From positions 1 to 5,175 of the forward strand of contig JAQGKN010000357.1 of assembly GCA_028290085.1 (NCBI GenBank): DNA of 5,175 bases, written 5' to 3'. Below, in pieces: positions 1 to 5,123 of the stretch. How positions within the stretch are numbered: the stretch's first letter is position 1; the number at the start of each line of letters is the position of its first letter. The translations under genes and the position numbers were made by a program. The notes beneath the pieces are model-generated. The model did not search any database and was not told the origin of the DNA. It was given only the letters and a program-made list of their open reading frames with translations. The DNA is from Hyphomicrobiales bacterium. GTDB taxonomy: Bacteria > Pseudomonadota > Alphaproteobacteria > Rhizobiales > Beijerinckiaceae.

Positions 1-21
1 GGCAAGATGGTGAATGCAATC

Positions 22-49
22 GGTCTCTCCGAGTGAGTTGCGAGAGACC
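22..49. promoter_or_regulatory. 8-bp perfect inverted repeat upstream of the PPOX gene
   Basis: GGTCTCTC at 22-29 is repeated as its exact reverse complement GAGAGACC at 42-49, around a 12-base centre. It lies 51 bases before the preferred ATG at 101. No T-run follows, so it does not look like an intrinsic terminator of an upstream gene. An operator for a dimeric regulator of the downstream pair, or an RNA hairpin in the leader, are the likelier roles. The dyad is seen directly; its function is inferred. Confidence 0.4.
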
Positions 50-100
50 ATGAGGGCAAACCAGAAGGCCCGTCCATCACAGTTTACAAGCGAGAACTCC

Positions 101-526
101 ATGAAACTCAGCGAGACCATTCACCGCCTGATCCTCAATGCATGGGACGACGGTTGCGTCTGCCTGCTTGGAACCACGGGTGAAGACGGCCCGAACATCA
201 GCCCGAAAGGCAGCATGATGATCTTCGACGAAGATCATCTGGCCTATTGGGAACGTTCCAAGAAGAGTGCGCTGAGCAACCTGCAGCACGATAACCGCGT
301 CATTGTGCTTTACAGCAACATGCAGGCGCAGCGAGACGGGGTCCTCGAATCCGGGATCCTCAGATTCTACGGGACGGCGGAGATGCACGAAAGCGGCCCG
401 ATGCGGGACGCGATCTTCGCACGCCTCAACGAACGCGAGTCCACGCATGTCGGCGCCGACACCGGCATCGGCGTCCTCATCAAGATCGAGCGGGCTCAGG
501 ACGTGCGCGGCAAGCCGCTCGCCTGA
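101..526 (+). CDS. pyridoxamine 5'-phosphate oxidase (PPOX) family split-barrel protein
   Basis: This 141-residue protein is predicted to be cytoplasmic and to bind a flavin (FMN or F420-like use is known in the superfamily). Family features seen are the N-terminal helix, a first barrel strand around VCLLGTTGEDGP (20-31), the PNISPKG turn (31-37), the segment around LAYWERSKKSALSNL (47-61), which in homologues contacts the cofactor, and strand LRFYGTA (87-93). The protein ends in RGKPLA. The true substrate is unknown, and PNPOx activity should not be assumed because the protein is shorter than authentic PdxH and lacks its C-terminal domain. The frame stays open upstream to ATGs at 50 and 14, but the family's usual N-terminus matches MKLSETIH at 101, and the earlier starts would run through the inverted repeat at 22-49. 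The ribosome site before 101 is weak (GCGAGA, about 5 bases away). It is probably co-transcribed with the aldehyde dehydrogenase downstream. Confidence 0.85.
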   Translation: MKLSETIHRLILNAWDDGCVCLLGTTGEDGPNISPKGSMMIFDEDHLAYWERSKKSALSNLQHDNRVIVLYSNMQAQRDGVLESGILRFYGTAEMHESGPMRDAIFARLNERESTHVGADTGIGVLIKIERAQDVRGKPLA

Positions 527-536
527 GGCTCCAAGC

Positions 537-562
537 ACCGCGCGGGGAAAACGCCGCGCGGT
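537..562 (+). other. intercistronic 9-bp perfect hairpin
   Basis: ACCGCGCGG at 537-545 and its exact reverse complement CCGCGCGGT at 554-562 enclose an 8-base loop. The stem is nearly all G/C and would be very stable in RNA. It starts 11 bases after the PPOX stop codon and ends 35 bases before the aldehyde dehydrogenase ATG. No U-tract follows, so a partial terminator, an mRNA-stabilising 3' hairpin or a segmental expression control are all possible. Confidence 0.5.
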
Positions 563-587
563 CTCGACCCAAAATCATCGCCACGAC

Positions 588-591
588 AGGA
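588..591 (+). promoter_or_regulatory. ribosome binding site of the aldehyde dehydrogenase
   Basis: AGGA stands 6 bases before the ATG at 598. It supports that start over later in-frame ATGs. Confidence 0.6.
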
Positions 592-597
592 CGACCC

Positions 598-2100
598 ATG
601 ACACATCACGACGAAGCCGTCGCGCAGCAGATCTGCGCCAACGATTACCTCCCTTTGAACCGCGGCCTTTTTTACGCGGGCAAGTGGCATGAGCCCCGTC
701 TTGGCGAGACGGCCGAGATTGTCAGTCCCGGCACGGGACAATCGCTCGGCCTGGTTGCGCAGGCGTCATCGACCGACGTCGACGCAGCTGTCGCCGCCGC
801 GCTCGCCGCCTATCACGATTGGCGACGCGTGGCTCCAGCCGAGCGTGCCAAAATTCTACGTCGCATCGCCGAGATCGTTCGTCAGAATGCACGCGAGCTT
901 GCGCTGCTCGATGCGATAGATGGGGGGTCGCCTGTTCACGAAATGGCTGGCGATGTGGCAAACGCCGCGTCGCAGCTCGACTTCTTCGCAGGCCTCGTCA
1001 CGGAGATGAAGGGGAGCTCGGTCCCGCTGGGGCCGGACTCGATCAACTTCTCGGTCCGCGAGCCTCGTGGCGTCGTCGGCCGTATTATTCCCTTCAACCA
1101 TCCCTTCATGTTCTGCGCCGCCAAATCGGCAGCGCCGCTGGCCGCGGGTAACACCGTGATTGTGAAGCCGCCGGAACAGGCGCCCTTGAGCGCGCTCCGC
1201 TTCGCGGAACTGATCGGAGACCTCCTGCCATCAGGCGTCTTCAGCGTGCTTCCAGGCGGTCGCGATGCCGGCGCCGCGCTCGTGGCGCATCGCGATGTAG
1301 CGATGATTTCCTTGATCGGCAGCGTCCCCGCAGGTCGCGCCGTGATGAAAGCCGCTGCCGACACGATCAAGCCGCTGCTGCTCGAACTGGGGGGCAAGAA
1401 CGCTCTGATCGCCATGCCCGATGCAGACCCGGATGAAGTCGCAGCCGCTGTGGTCGCAGGCATGAACTTTACCTGGTGCGGCCAGTCCTGTGGCTCGACA
1501 AGCCGCGCCTTCATTCACGATTCCATCCACGACGCAGTCGTCGAGCGTGTGAAGGTGTGCGTCACCGAGTTCAAGCCCGGCGATCCCACAGATCCTGCGA
1601 CGACGATGGGCGCGATCATCAGCCCCGTTCAACACGCCAAGGTCATGGGCTTCATCGCTTCGGCGATCGAAGAAGGCGCGACGCTCATCCACGGCGGCAA
1701 GCGGCCCGACGATCCGAAGCTCGCATCGGGGTTCTTCCTGGAGCCGACGGTTTTTGCAGGCGTGACGACGGCGATGCGCATCGCGAAAGAGGAAGTCTTC
1801 GGACCGGTTCTGTCGATTCTTCGCTGGTCGGACGAGCCGCAGATGCTGTCGGATGTGAACAACATCGAATTTGGGCTGACGTGCTCGATCTGGACCAACG
1901 ATGTCCGCAAGGCACATCAGCTTGCTGCAGACGTGCAGGCGGGCGTTGTGTGGATCAACGAAGTGTCACGGCATTTTCTGGGTGCGCCATTCGGTGGCTA
2001 CAAGCAGTCGGGTCTTGGACGCGAGGAATGCCTGGAAGAGCTCCTCAGCTACACCCAGGAGAAGCACGTCCATATCAACCTCAAGCGGCCTGCCCAATGA
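598..2100 (+). CDS. NAD(P)+-dependent aldehyde dehydrogenase family protein
   Basis: This 500-residue protein, normal for the family, oxidises an aldehyde to the carboxylic acid with NAD(P)+ in the cytoplasm. All core residues are visible. The oxyanion Asn167 is in IIPFNHP. Lys190 in VIVKPPE contacts the cofactor. Glu263 in LELGGKN is the general base. Cys298 in WCGQSCGS is the nucleophile, with a second Cys at 294. Glu399 is in EEVFGPV. The C-terminal PFGGYKQSGLGRE motif is the usual oligomerisation and substrate-channel segment. The Rossmann glycine motif reads GSVPAG (241-246), with Val where most members have Thr (GST..G), a mild departure. The overall pattern resembles betaine-aldehyde or aromatic-aldehyde type members, but sequence alone does not give the substrate. 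An AGGA site precedes the start. It follows the PPOX gene by 71 bases on the same strand, so the two are likely one operon. It converges on the CHR genes. Confidence 0.95.
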   Translation: MTHHDEAVAQQICANDYLPLNRGLFYAGKWHEPRLGETAEIVSPGTGQSLGLVAQASSTDVDAAVAAALAAYHDWRRVAPAERAKILRRIAEIVRQNARELALLDAIDGGSPVHEMAGDVANAASQLDFFAGLVTEMKGSSVPLGPDSINFSVREPRGVVGRIIPFNHPFMFCAAKSAAPLAAGNTVIVKPPEQAPLSALRFAELIGDLLPSGVFSVLPGGRDAGAALVAHRDVAMISLIGSVPAGRAVMKAAADTIKPLLLELGGKNALIAMPDADPDEVAAAVVAGMNFTWCGQSCGSTSRAFIHDSIHDAVVERVKVCVTEFKPGDPTDPATTMGAIISPVQHAKVMGFIASAIEEGATLIHGGKRPDDPKLASGFFLEPTVFAGVTTAMRIAKEEVFGPVLSILRWSDEPQMLSDVNNIEFGLTCSIWTNDVRKAHQLAADVQAGVVWINEVSRHFLGAPFGGYKQSGLGREECLEELLSYTQEKHVHINLKRPAQ

Positions 2101-2102
2101 AA

Positions 2103-2136
2103 TGAGCTGTCTGGCCCCAGCTCACTGAGGCCAGAC
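2103..2136. terminator. hairpin between convergent genes, possible bidirectional terminator
   Basis: GTCTGGCC at 2109-2116 pairs perfectly with GGCCAGAC at 2129-2136 (8 bp, 12-base loop). It lies just after the aldehyde dehydrogenase stop and 19 bases before the end of the convergent CHR gene. A second dyad, TGAGCT at 2103-2108 with AGCTCA at 2119-2124, interlocks with the first. Neither side has a clear T-run, so efficient intrinsic termination is uncertain. The location between two convergent stop codons is what favours a terminator. Confidence 0.5.
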
Positions 2137-2154
2137 GCGCGTTGATGTCCGACT

Positions 2155-2691
2155 CTAGTAACCTGCCAGATACAGGATGTAACAGACGACGCCGCCGCCC
2201 AACAGGAAGATGAAGGGGTGGATCTTCGCCCGCCACGCCATGATCGCGGCGACAGCGAGGATAACAACGATGGACGACGTGTGCTCAGATAGCGCGCGCA
2301 CGAGCGTGAGGACGCCTGCCAACAACAATCCGGCGCCCACCGGGGCGAGTCCCGCTTCGAGAGCGGTATGCCATTTCTTGCCGCGATGACGGTTCCAGAC
2401 GGTGCCTACGGCGAAGACGAGCGTCGATGAGGGCACGTAAAGTGCGAGCGTTGCGACGACGGCGCCAGCAAATCCCGCAATTTTCCAGCCGATCAACGTG
2501 CCCAGAAGGGAGCCGGGTCCTGGCGTGACGCGGGAGACTGCGAACAGGTCGAGGAACTCGCGCAGTGTCACCCAATGCTGTACATCGACCGCCTGATGCT
2601 GAAGTGGTGCGTACATCGATGCCGCTCCGCCGAACGCGGCCAATGAGATCGGCGCGAGGACAAGCGCGAGGCGCAAGAGGACTTCAATCAT
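2155..2691 (-). CDS. single-domain CHR (chromate transporter family) protein, second half of a pair
   Basis: This 178-residue hydrophobic inner-membrane protein forms one CHR domain. The motif LAAFGGAASM (18-26, FGG at 20-22) and the signature VTPGPGSLLGT (55-65) are those conserved in CHR transporters. APVGAGLLL (116-124) and hydrophobic stretches around 5-24, 70-97, 115-133, 139-153 and 159-177 suggest about five or six membrane segments. CHR proteins export chromate in characterised cases, but many members have other or unknown oxyanion substrates. I chose the ATG at 2691 because GGAGG (2699-2703) lies 7 bases before it. The frame is open 14 codons further upstream, but that would overlap the previous gene. 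The upstream stop (2695-2693) is separated from this ATG by one base, giving TGAGATG. Such tight coupling fits equal amounts of two halves that make one transporter. Confidence 0.85.
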   Translation of the reverse strand: MIEVLLRLALVLAPISLAAFGGAASMYAPLQHQAVDVQHWVTLREFLDLFAVSRVTPGPGSLLGTLIGWKIAGFAGAVVATLALYVPSSTLVFAVGTVWNRHRGKKWHTALEAGLAPVGAGLLLAGVLTLVRALSEHTSSIVVILAVAAIMAWRAKIHPFIFLLGGGVVCYILYLAGY

Positions 2692-2692
2692 C

Positions 2693-3247
2693 TCAGCGCC
2701 TCCGCTCGCTGGCCCAGAAGGCAAGGCCCACACTCACAGGCGCGACGACGCAGATGACGGCGAGGAGCGGAAAGCGAAAGATGCCGACCGCAACAAAAGT
2801 GACGGCCATCACCAGAGCAGGCACGAGGCCACGTGCGCTCACGCGCGCAGACGTCACCGATGTGCGCAGCAGCATGCCGACAGCGGCTGCCGCCGTGCCG
2901 ATCATCGCCTGCGGGAAGCCAGGTAGTTTCATAAATGTTTGATAGGTCATGGCCGCCACAAGGATGGCGACGAAGGGGCCCGTCATCATGGCGGTCAGCG
3001 CCGTGGCAGCGCCCGCGATGCCACGCAACCGTTGACCGACATAGACCGCCGAATTGGTCGCGTTCGCACCCGGCATAATCTGGGCCAGTGCGATCCCGGA
3101 TAAGAAGTCCTCATGACTCATCCACTTTCGCACCTCGACGACCTCGCGCTGAATCCAGCCGGAAACCGCCCCGCCGAAACTGAACAGACCGATTTCAAAA
3201 AATACGCGATAGATAGATTTCAATGGTACGCGCGGCGTCTGTTCCAT
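2693..3247 (-). CDS. single-domain CHR (chromate transporter family) protein, first half of a pair
   Basis: This 184-residue integral membrane protein carries one CHR domain. The N-terminal motif is FFEIGLFSFGGAVSGWI (16-32, FGG at 24-26), and the signature IMPGANATNSAVYVG (57-71) corresponds to the PGP..TN..YVG motif with Ala in place of the last Pro, as in many short CHR proteins. Hydrophobic stretches around 72-102, 111-128, 140-157 and 159-179 follow, ending in ERRR. Long CHR proteins have two such domains in one chain; short ones of about 180-200 residues occur as adjacent pairs, and characterised pairs need both partners. A good ribosome site (AGGGAGA, 3251-3257) precedes the ATG. The gene starts 55 bases after the SIP stop and its last codons hold the ribosome site of the next CHR gene. 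It is the third gene of the proposed padR operon. Confidence 0.88.
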   Translation of the reverse strand: MEQTPRVPLKSIYRVFFEIGLFSFGGAVSGWIQREVVEVRKWMSHEDFLSGIALAQIMPGANATNSAVYVGQRLRGIAGAATALTAMMTGPFVAILVAAMTYQTFMKLPGFPQAMIGTAAAAVGMLLRTSVTSARVSARGLVPALVMAVTFVAVGIFRFPLLAVICVVAPVSVGLAFWASERRR

Positions 3248-3288
3248 GTTTCTCCCTTTTTGTTGTTCTTATTGTCTGGACTCGGGCC

Positions 3289-3306
3289 GTGAGGCGGATG
3301 CCTCAC
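3289..3306 (-). other. 7-bp perfect hairpin overlapping the SIP stop codon
   Basis: GTGAGGC at 3289-3295 and GCCTCAC at 3300-3306 form a perfect stem with a 4-base loop. On the minus strand the stem includes the TGA stop of the SIP gene (3305-3303). It is not followed by a T-run in the direction of transcription, so it is more likely an internal RNA structure that could tune expression of the CHR pair relative to SIP than a full terminator. Confidence 0.4.
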
Positions 3307-4073
3307 TGCTCGAATTTTTCCGCCGCACCAGCCTCTCCGGCAACGTAGTAGCCAGCGGCCTTGAGCCAGGGCTTGGGGGGGCCTCGCTCCTCCAACATAT
3401 ACTCGCGGACAGCGCGCGCAGCTTTCGCCTCGGCTGCGATCCAGACATAGCCGTCGCCTTGTGGTGCATCCCATGTTTTCAAAGCAGCCCGTAGCAGCGT
3501 TGCATCGTCGCCATGCTGTTGTGAACGAAAAACCCAGACAGGACGCCAATTGGCGCGGGTCGAGACGATTTGAATATCCTTGGGTCCATCCAGAATGACA
3601 ACACTTGTGACGGGCACGTCCGGACGCAGGCTCTCGACGCGGCGCGCAATCGAGGGCAGTGCCGTTTCATCTCCGACGAGGAGATAATGATCGAAATCGT
3701 CGGGGACGACGGAGGCCCCTCGCGGACCGCCTATCTCCAAGGTATCACCCGGCTCGGCCCGCAGGGCCCAGGACGTTGCCACCCCGCCGTCATGTAGCGC
3801 GAAGTCTATGGTCAGGAGGCACTTCTCGTTATCGAACGCGCGCGGTGTGTAATCGCGCATACAGACGCCTCCGGGCGAGGATGCGTCCGGGATAAACAGT
3901 TTGATGTGATCGTCAGGCGAGGGAGAAGAAAAGTCGCTCAGGGACGGTGCTTCCAGCACGACACGCAACATGTTCGGCGTCAGCCTGCTCGCACGAACGA
4001 CGGTGAGAACGCGGCGCTTCGACACGTGCCTGACACGTTGCGTCACGTGCGGGACAACAGAGTTTGTGGACAT
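3303..4073 (-). CDS. siderophore-interacting protein (SIP) family FAD-dependent ferric reductase, YqjH/ViuB-like
   Basis: This 256-residue protein is predicted to be cytoplasmic. SIP-family enzymes use FAD and NAD(P)H to reduce ferric siderophores or other ferric chelates and release Fe2+. The FAD-binding domain shows RDYTPR (73-78), where the flavin isoalloxazine and phosphates bind, DFALHDGGVATSWA (90-103) and IGGPRGA (114-120). The C-terminal NAD(P)H domain shows YLLVGDETALPSI (130-142), YVWIAAEAKAARAVREY (209-225) and KAAGYYVAGEAG (238-249). In many members this last element reads GYWR.G, so here it is somewhat diverged. The ATG at 4073 is preferred over the GTG at 4082, because AAGGTGAG before the ATG is an excellent ribosome site and the GTG lies inside it. 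The start is 11 bases after the padR stop, so the two are in one operon; the CHR pair follows. In E. coli the homologue yqjH is controlled by the PadR-type regulator YqjI, which supports the same relation here. Confidence 0.9.
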   Translation of the reverse strand: MSTNSVVPHVTQRVRHVSKRRVLTVVRASRLTPNMLRVVLEAPSLSDFSSPSPDDHIKLFIPDASSPGGVCMRDYTPRAFDNEKCLLTIDFALHDGGVATSWALRAEPGDTLEIGGPRGASVVPDDFDHYLLVGDETALPSIARRVESLRPDVPVTSVVILDGPKDIQIVSTRANWRPVWVFRSQQHGDDATLLRAALKTWDAPQGDGYVWIAAEAKAARAVREYMLEERGPPKPWLKAAGYYVAGEAGAAEKFEQ

Positions 4074-4084
4074 CGTGCTCACCT

Positions 4085-4684
4085 TTACAGACGTTCGATC
4101 TTGCGTGCGGCTTCATCGATCGCATCCGCGACCGAGAACAAAAGCTGTTTCTCCGACTGCGCATTGAGCCTTTGCCGCAGAACCGCTTTCAGGTTGTTCA
4201 TCGCCCGGAAAACAGGTCCGGCGTCCAGAGCCTCACCCGATAGCCGCAACTTGTCCAATCGCGCGAGAGCCGTTTCCGCATCGCCGCGGCTCTCTGTCAG
4301 ATGCGCACGCCCTGCGTCGGTAATAGCGTAGAGCTTCTTGGCGGACTCCGTCTGGCGCGCCTCGACGGAGCCCAGATCTTCGAGCAGCGTCAGCGTGGGA
4401 TAGATGATCCCGGGACTCGGCGAATATGCGCCGCCGGTGCGTGTTTCGATGTCCCGTATCAGGTCGTATCCGTGCCGGGGTTCGCTTTCCGTCAAAAGCA
4501 GAAGAACGAGCCGCAATTCTCCGCTCTCGAACATCCGGCGCCGGCCTCTACCGCCAACGCCAGTGCCCGGGCCTCCACGCCCGAATCCACGACGGCCGAA
4601 GGCTTCGCTACCCTCGCCGCCTGCACACCGTGGGCTGTTGCTGTCCAAATGCCAGCGTTTCTGATGATGATGATGATAATGCAC
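4085..4684 (-). CDS. PadR-family transcriptional regulator with His-rich N-terminal tail, YqjI-like
   Basis: This 199-residue regulator probably represses its own operon. A tail of about 50 residues starts with MHYHHHHQKRWH, a likely metal-binding cluster, and continues as a Gly/Arg-rich linker to GRGRRR. The PadR winged helix begins at MFESGELRLVLL (51-62) and shows PRHGYDLI (69-76), GGAYSPSPGIIYPTL (84-98), the recognition-helix region that is the family hallmark, and LYAITDAGRAHL (118-129) for the wing. The C-terminal helices (about 140-199) should form the dimer coiled coil. The start is GTG at 4684: AGGAGG (4693-4698) sits 8 bases upstream. The frame is open 30 codons further, but that part covers the promoter and resembles no protein. 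In E. coli YqjI, a His-rich N-terminal extension on a PadR domain gives nickel-responsive repression of the SIP gene yqjH; metal sensing here is inferred by analogy. The sip and CHR genes follow directly. Confidence 0.9.
   Translation of the reverse strand: MHYHHHHQKRWHLDSNSPRCAGGEGSEAFGRRGFGRGGPGTGVGGRGRRRMFESGELRLVLLLLTESEPRHGYDLIRDIETRTGGAYSPSPGIIYPTLTLLEDLGSVEARQTESAKKLYAITDAGRAHLTESRGDAETALARLDKLRLSGEALDAGPVFRAMNNLKAVLRQRLNAQSEKQLLFSVADAIDEAARKIERL
4662..4676. repeat. TGA trinucleotide repeat (five units) encoding the PadR His run
   Basis: Read on the + strand, five tandem TGA units run from 4662 to 4676. On the coding (minus) strand they are consecutive CAT codons for His4-His7 of the PadR protein. 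A nearby CAT and TAT extend the pattern. Slippage would add or remove whole His codons without changing the frame. Confidence 0.7.
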
Positions 4685-4692
4685 TGCTTTCT

Positions 4693-4698
4693 CCTCCT
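4693..4698 (-). promoter_or_regulatory. consensus Shine-Dalgarno that fixes the padR GTG start
   Basis: On the minus strand AGGAGG stands 8 bases before the GTG at 4684. It argues for the non-ATG start, because no other in-frame start codon nearby has such a site. Confidence 0.8.
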
Positions 4699-4709
4699 GA
4701 GCTGCATCT

Positions 4710-4737
4710 AAGATATATCTCAGTACTGACTTGTCAA
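4710..4737 (-). promoter_or_regulatory. sigma-70-type promoter of the padR-sip-CHR operon
   Basis: On the minus strand a perfect -35 box TTGACA (4737-4732) is followed after 16 bases by TATCTT (4715-4710), a 4 of 6 match to the -10 consensus. Transcription would start near 4703, leaving a short leader of about 19 bases that contains just the AGGAGG site. No other promoter is evident before the sip or CHR genes, so this probably drives all four. Confidence 0.65.
4711..4729. promoter_or_regulatory. probable PadR operator: two touching 10-bp palindromes
   Basis: AGATATATCT (4711-4720) and TCAGTACTGA (4720-4729) are both perfect palindromes and share base 4720. The first overlaps the -10 box and the second fills the spacer towards the -35 box. 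With one mismatched pair the first extends to 16 bp (4708-4723). A third dyad, TGAC/GTCA (4727-4736), touches the -35 box. AT-rich dyads over a promoter are typical PadR binding sites, so autorepression is the natural reading. Binding itself is inferred. Confidence 0.6.
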
Positions 4738-5110
4738 GGAGGCTCCGTGCCTGAGCACGCGCAGGCCGATGCACGTAACGGGAGACCTTTCGTGCCCTCC
4801 GCCGAGAGACCGTGAGTAAGGTGCGCTTCTTAGCGTCATAAATAATCCTGATAGGCCTGTGCGTTTGCAGACAGGTCCAAAATCTTCGCGTTTAATGTGG
4901 ATCGAACCCACAGAGTGGAACGCAGCGCCGAAACTTAAATAACAGCGGCATTGAACCGGCGGGTTTCAACTGAGCTTTCGCCACATAGACTTCAGCTGCG
5001 CGTTCTTTTCCAAGACTCGGGCCCCCACTGCGGCTTTACCGAGCGTGCCTCTCTGCGCGCCCAGGTTGGACATCTGACTTCGAAGTTTGCCACGACCCCA
5101 TTCACACAAC
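4738..5110. other. gene-poor intergenic stretch with small dyads
   Basis: I find no supportable gene in these roughly 370 bases. They hold several small dyads. CGTGC/GCACG lies at 4746-4759, CCTGT/ACAGG at 4856-4875 and TGTGG/CCACA at 4896-4912. The last resembles a tRNA T-arm on the minus strand, but one stem base is missing in the canonical alignment. An imperfect TTGAACC/GGGTTTCAA repeat lies at 4951-4969, and a perfect 10-bp palindrome ACTTCGAAGT at 5077-5086. One minus-strand frame from about 5172 to 4720 has only a single internal stop (TGA at 4968-4966), but its translation resembles no family I can name. No convincing -35/-10 pair was found for the gene starting at 5124. Confidence 0.5.
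5077..5086. promoter_or_regulatory. perfect 10-bp palindrome upstream of the right-edge gene
   Basis: ACTTCGAAGT reads the same on both strands and lies 37 bases before the ATG at 5124. The position would suit an operator for that gene, but a palindrome of this length can also occur by chance. Confidence 0.25.
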
Positions 5111-5116
5111 AGGAGG
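5111..5116 (+). promoter_or_regulatory. consensus Shine-Dalgarno of the right-edge gene
   Basis: AGGAGG is followed by 7 bases and then the ATG at 5124, an optimal arrangement. It is the main evidence that a real gene starts here. Confidence 0.75.
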
Positions 5117-5123
5117 AATATAG

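Noticed and set aside
936..1917. Long minus-strand open frames opposite the aldehyde dehydrogenase
   Set aside because: They mirror the codon bias of a well-supported gene with intact catalytic motifs, resemble no protein family and lack ribosome binding sites.
2692..2733. Longer N-terminus of the second CHR protein from 2733
   Set aside because: The added residues are not hydrophobic or CHR-like and would overlap the first CHR gene; the ATG at 2691 has a GGAGG site at 7 bases.
4074..4082. GTG at 4082 as the start of the sip gene
   Set aside because: It overlaps the AAGGTGAG ribosome site that serves the ATG at 4073.
3906..4331. Plus-strand open frame across the padR-sip junction
   Set aside because: It is antisense to two recognised genes, is rich in Arg and Ser as expected of a shadow frame, and has no ribosome site or known domain.
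4685..4774. A 30-codon longer N-terminus for the PadR protein
   Set aside because: It would cover the TTGACA/TATCTT promoter and the dyads. The AGGAGG site at the correct distance marks the GTG at 4684 instead.
4896..4975. tRNA-like elements on the minus strand: a T-arm-like TGTGG/CCACA hairpin with loop GTTCGAT, and an AGCTCAGTTG string as in a D-arm
   Set aside because: In the canonical T-loop alignment one stem base is missing, the D-stem partner GAGC is absent, and no 7-bp acceptor stem or anticodon arm can be formed at the right distances. At most it is a decayed tRNA; chance is as likely.
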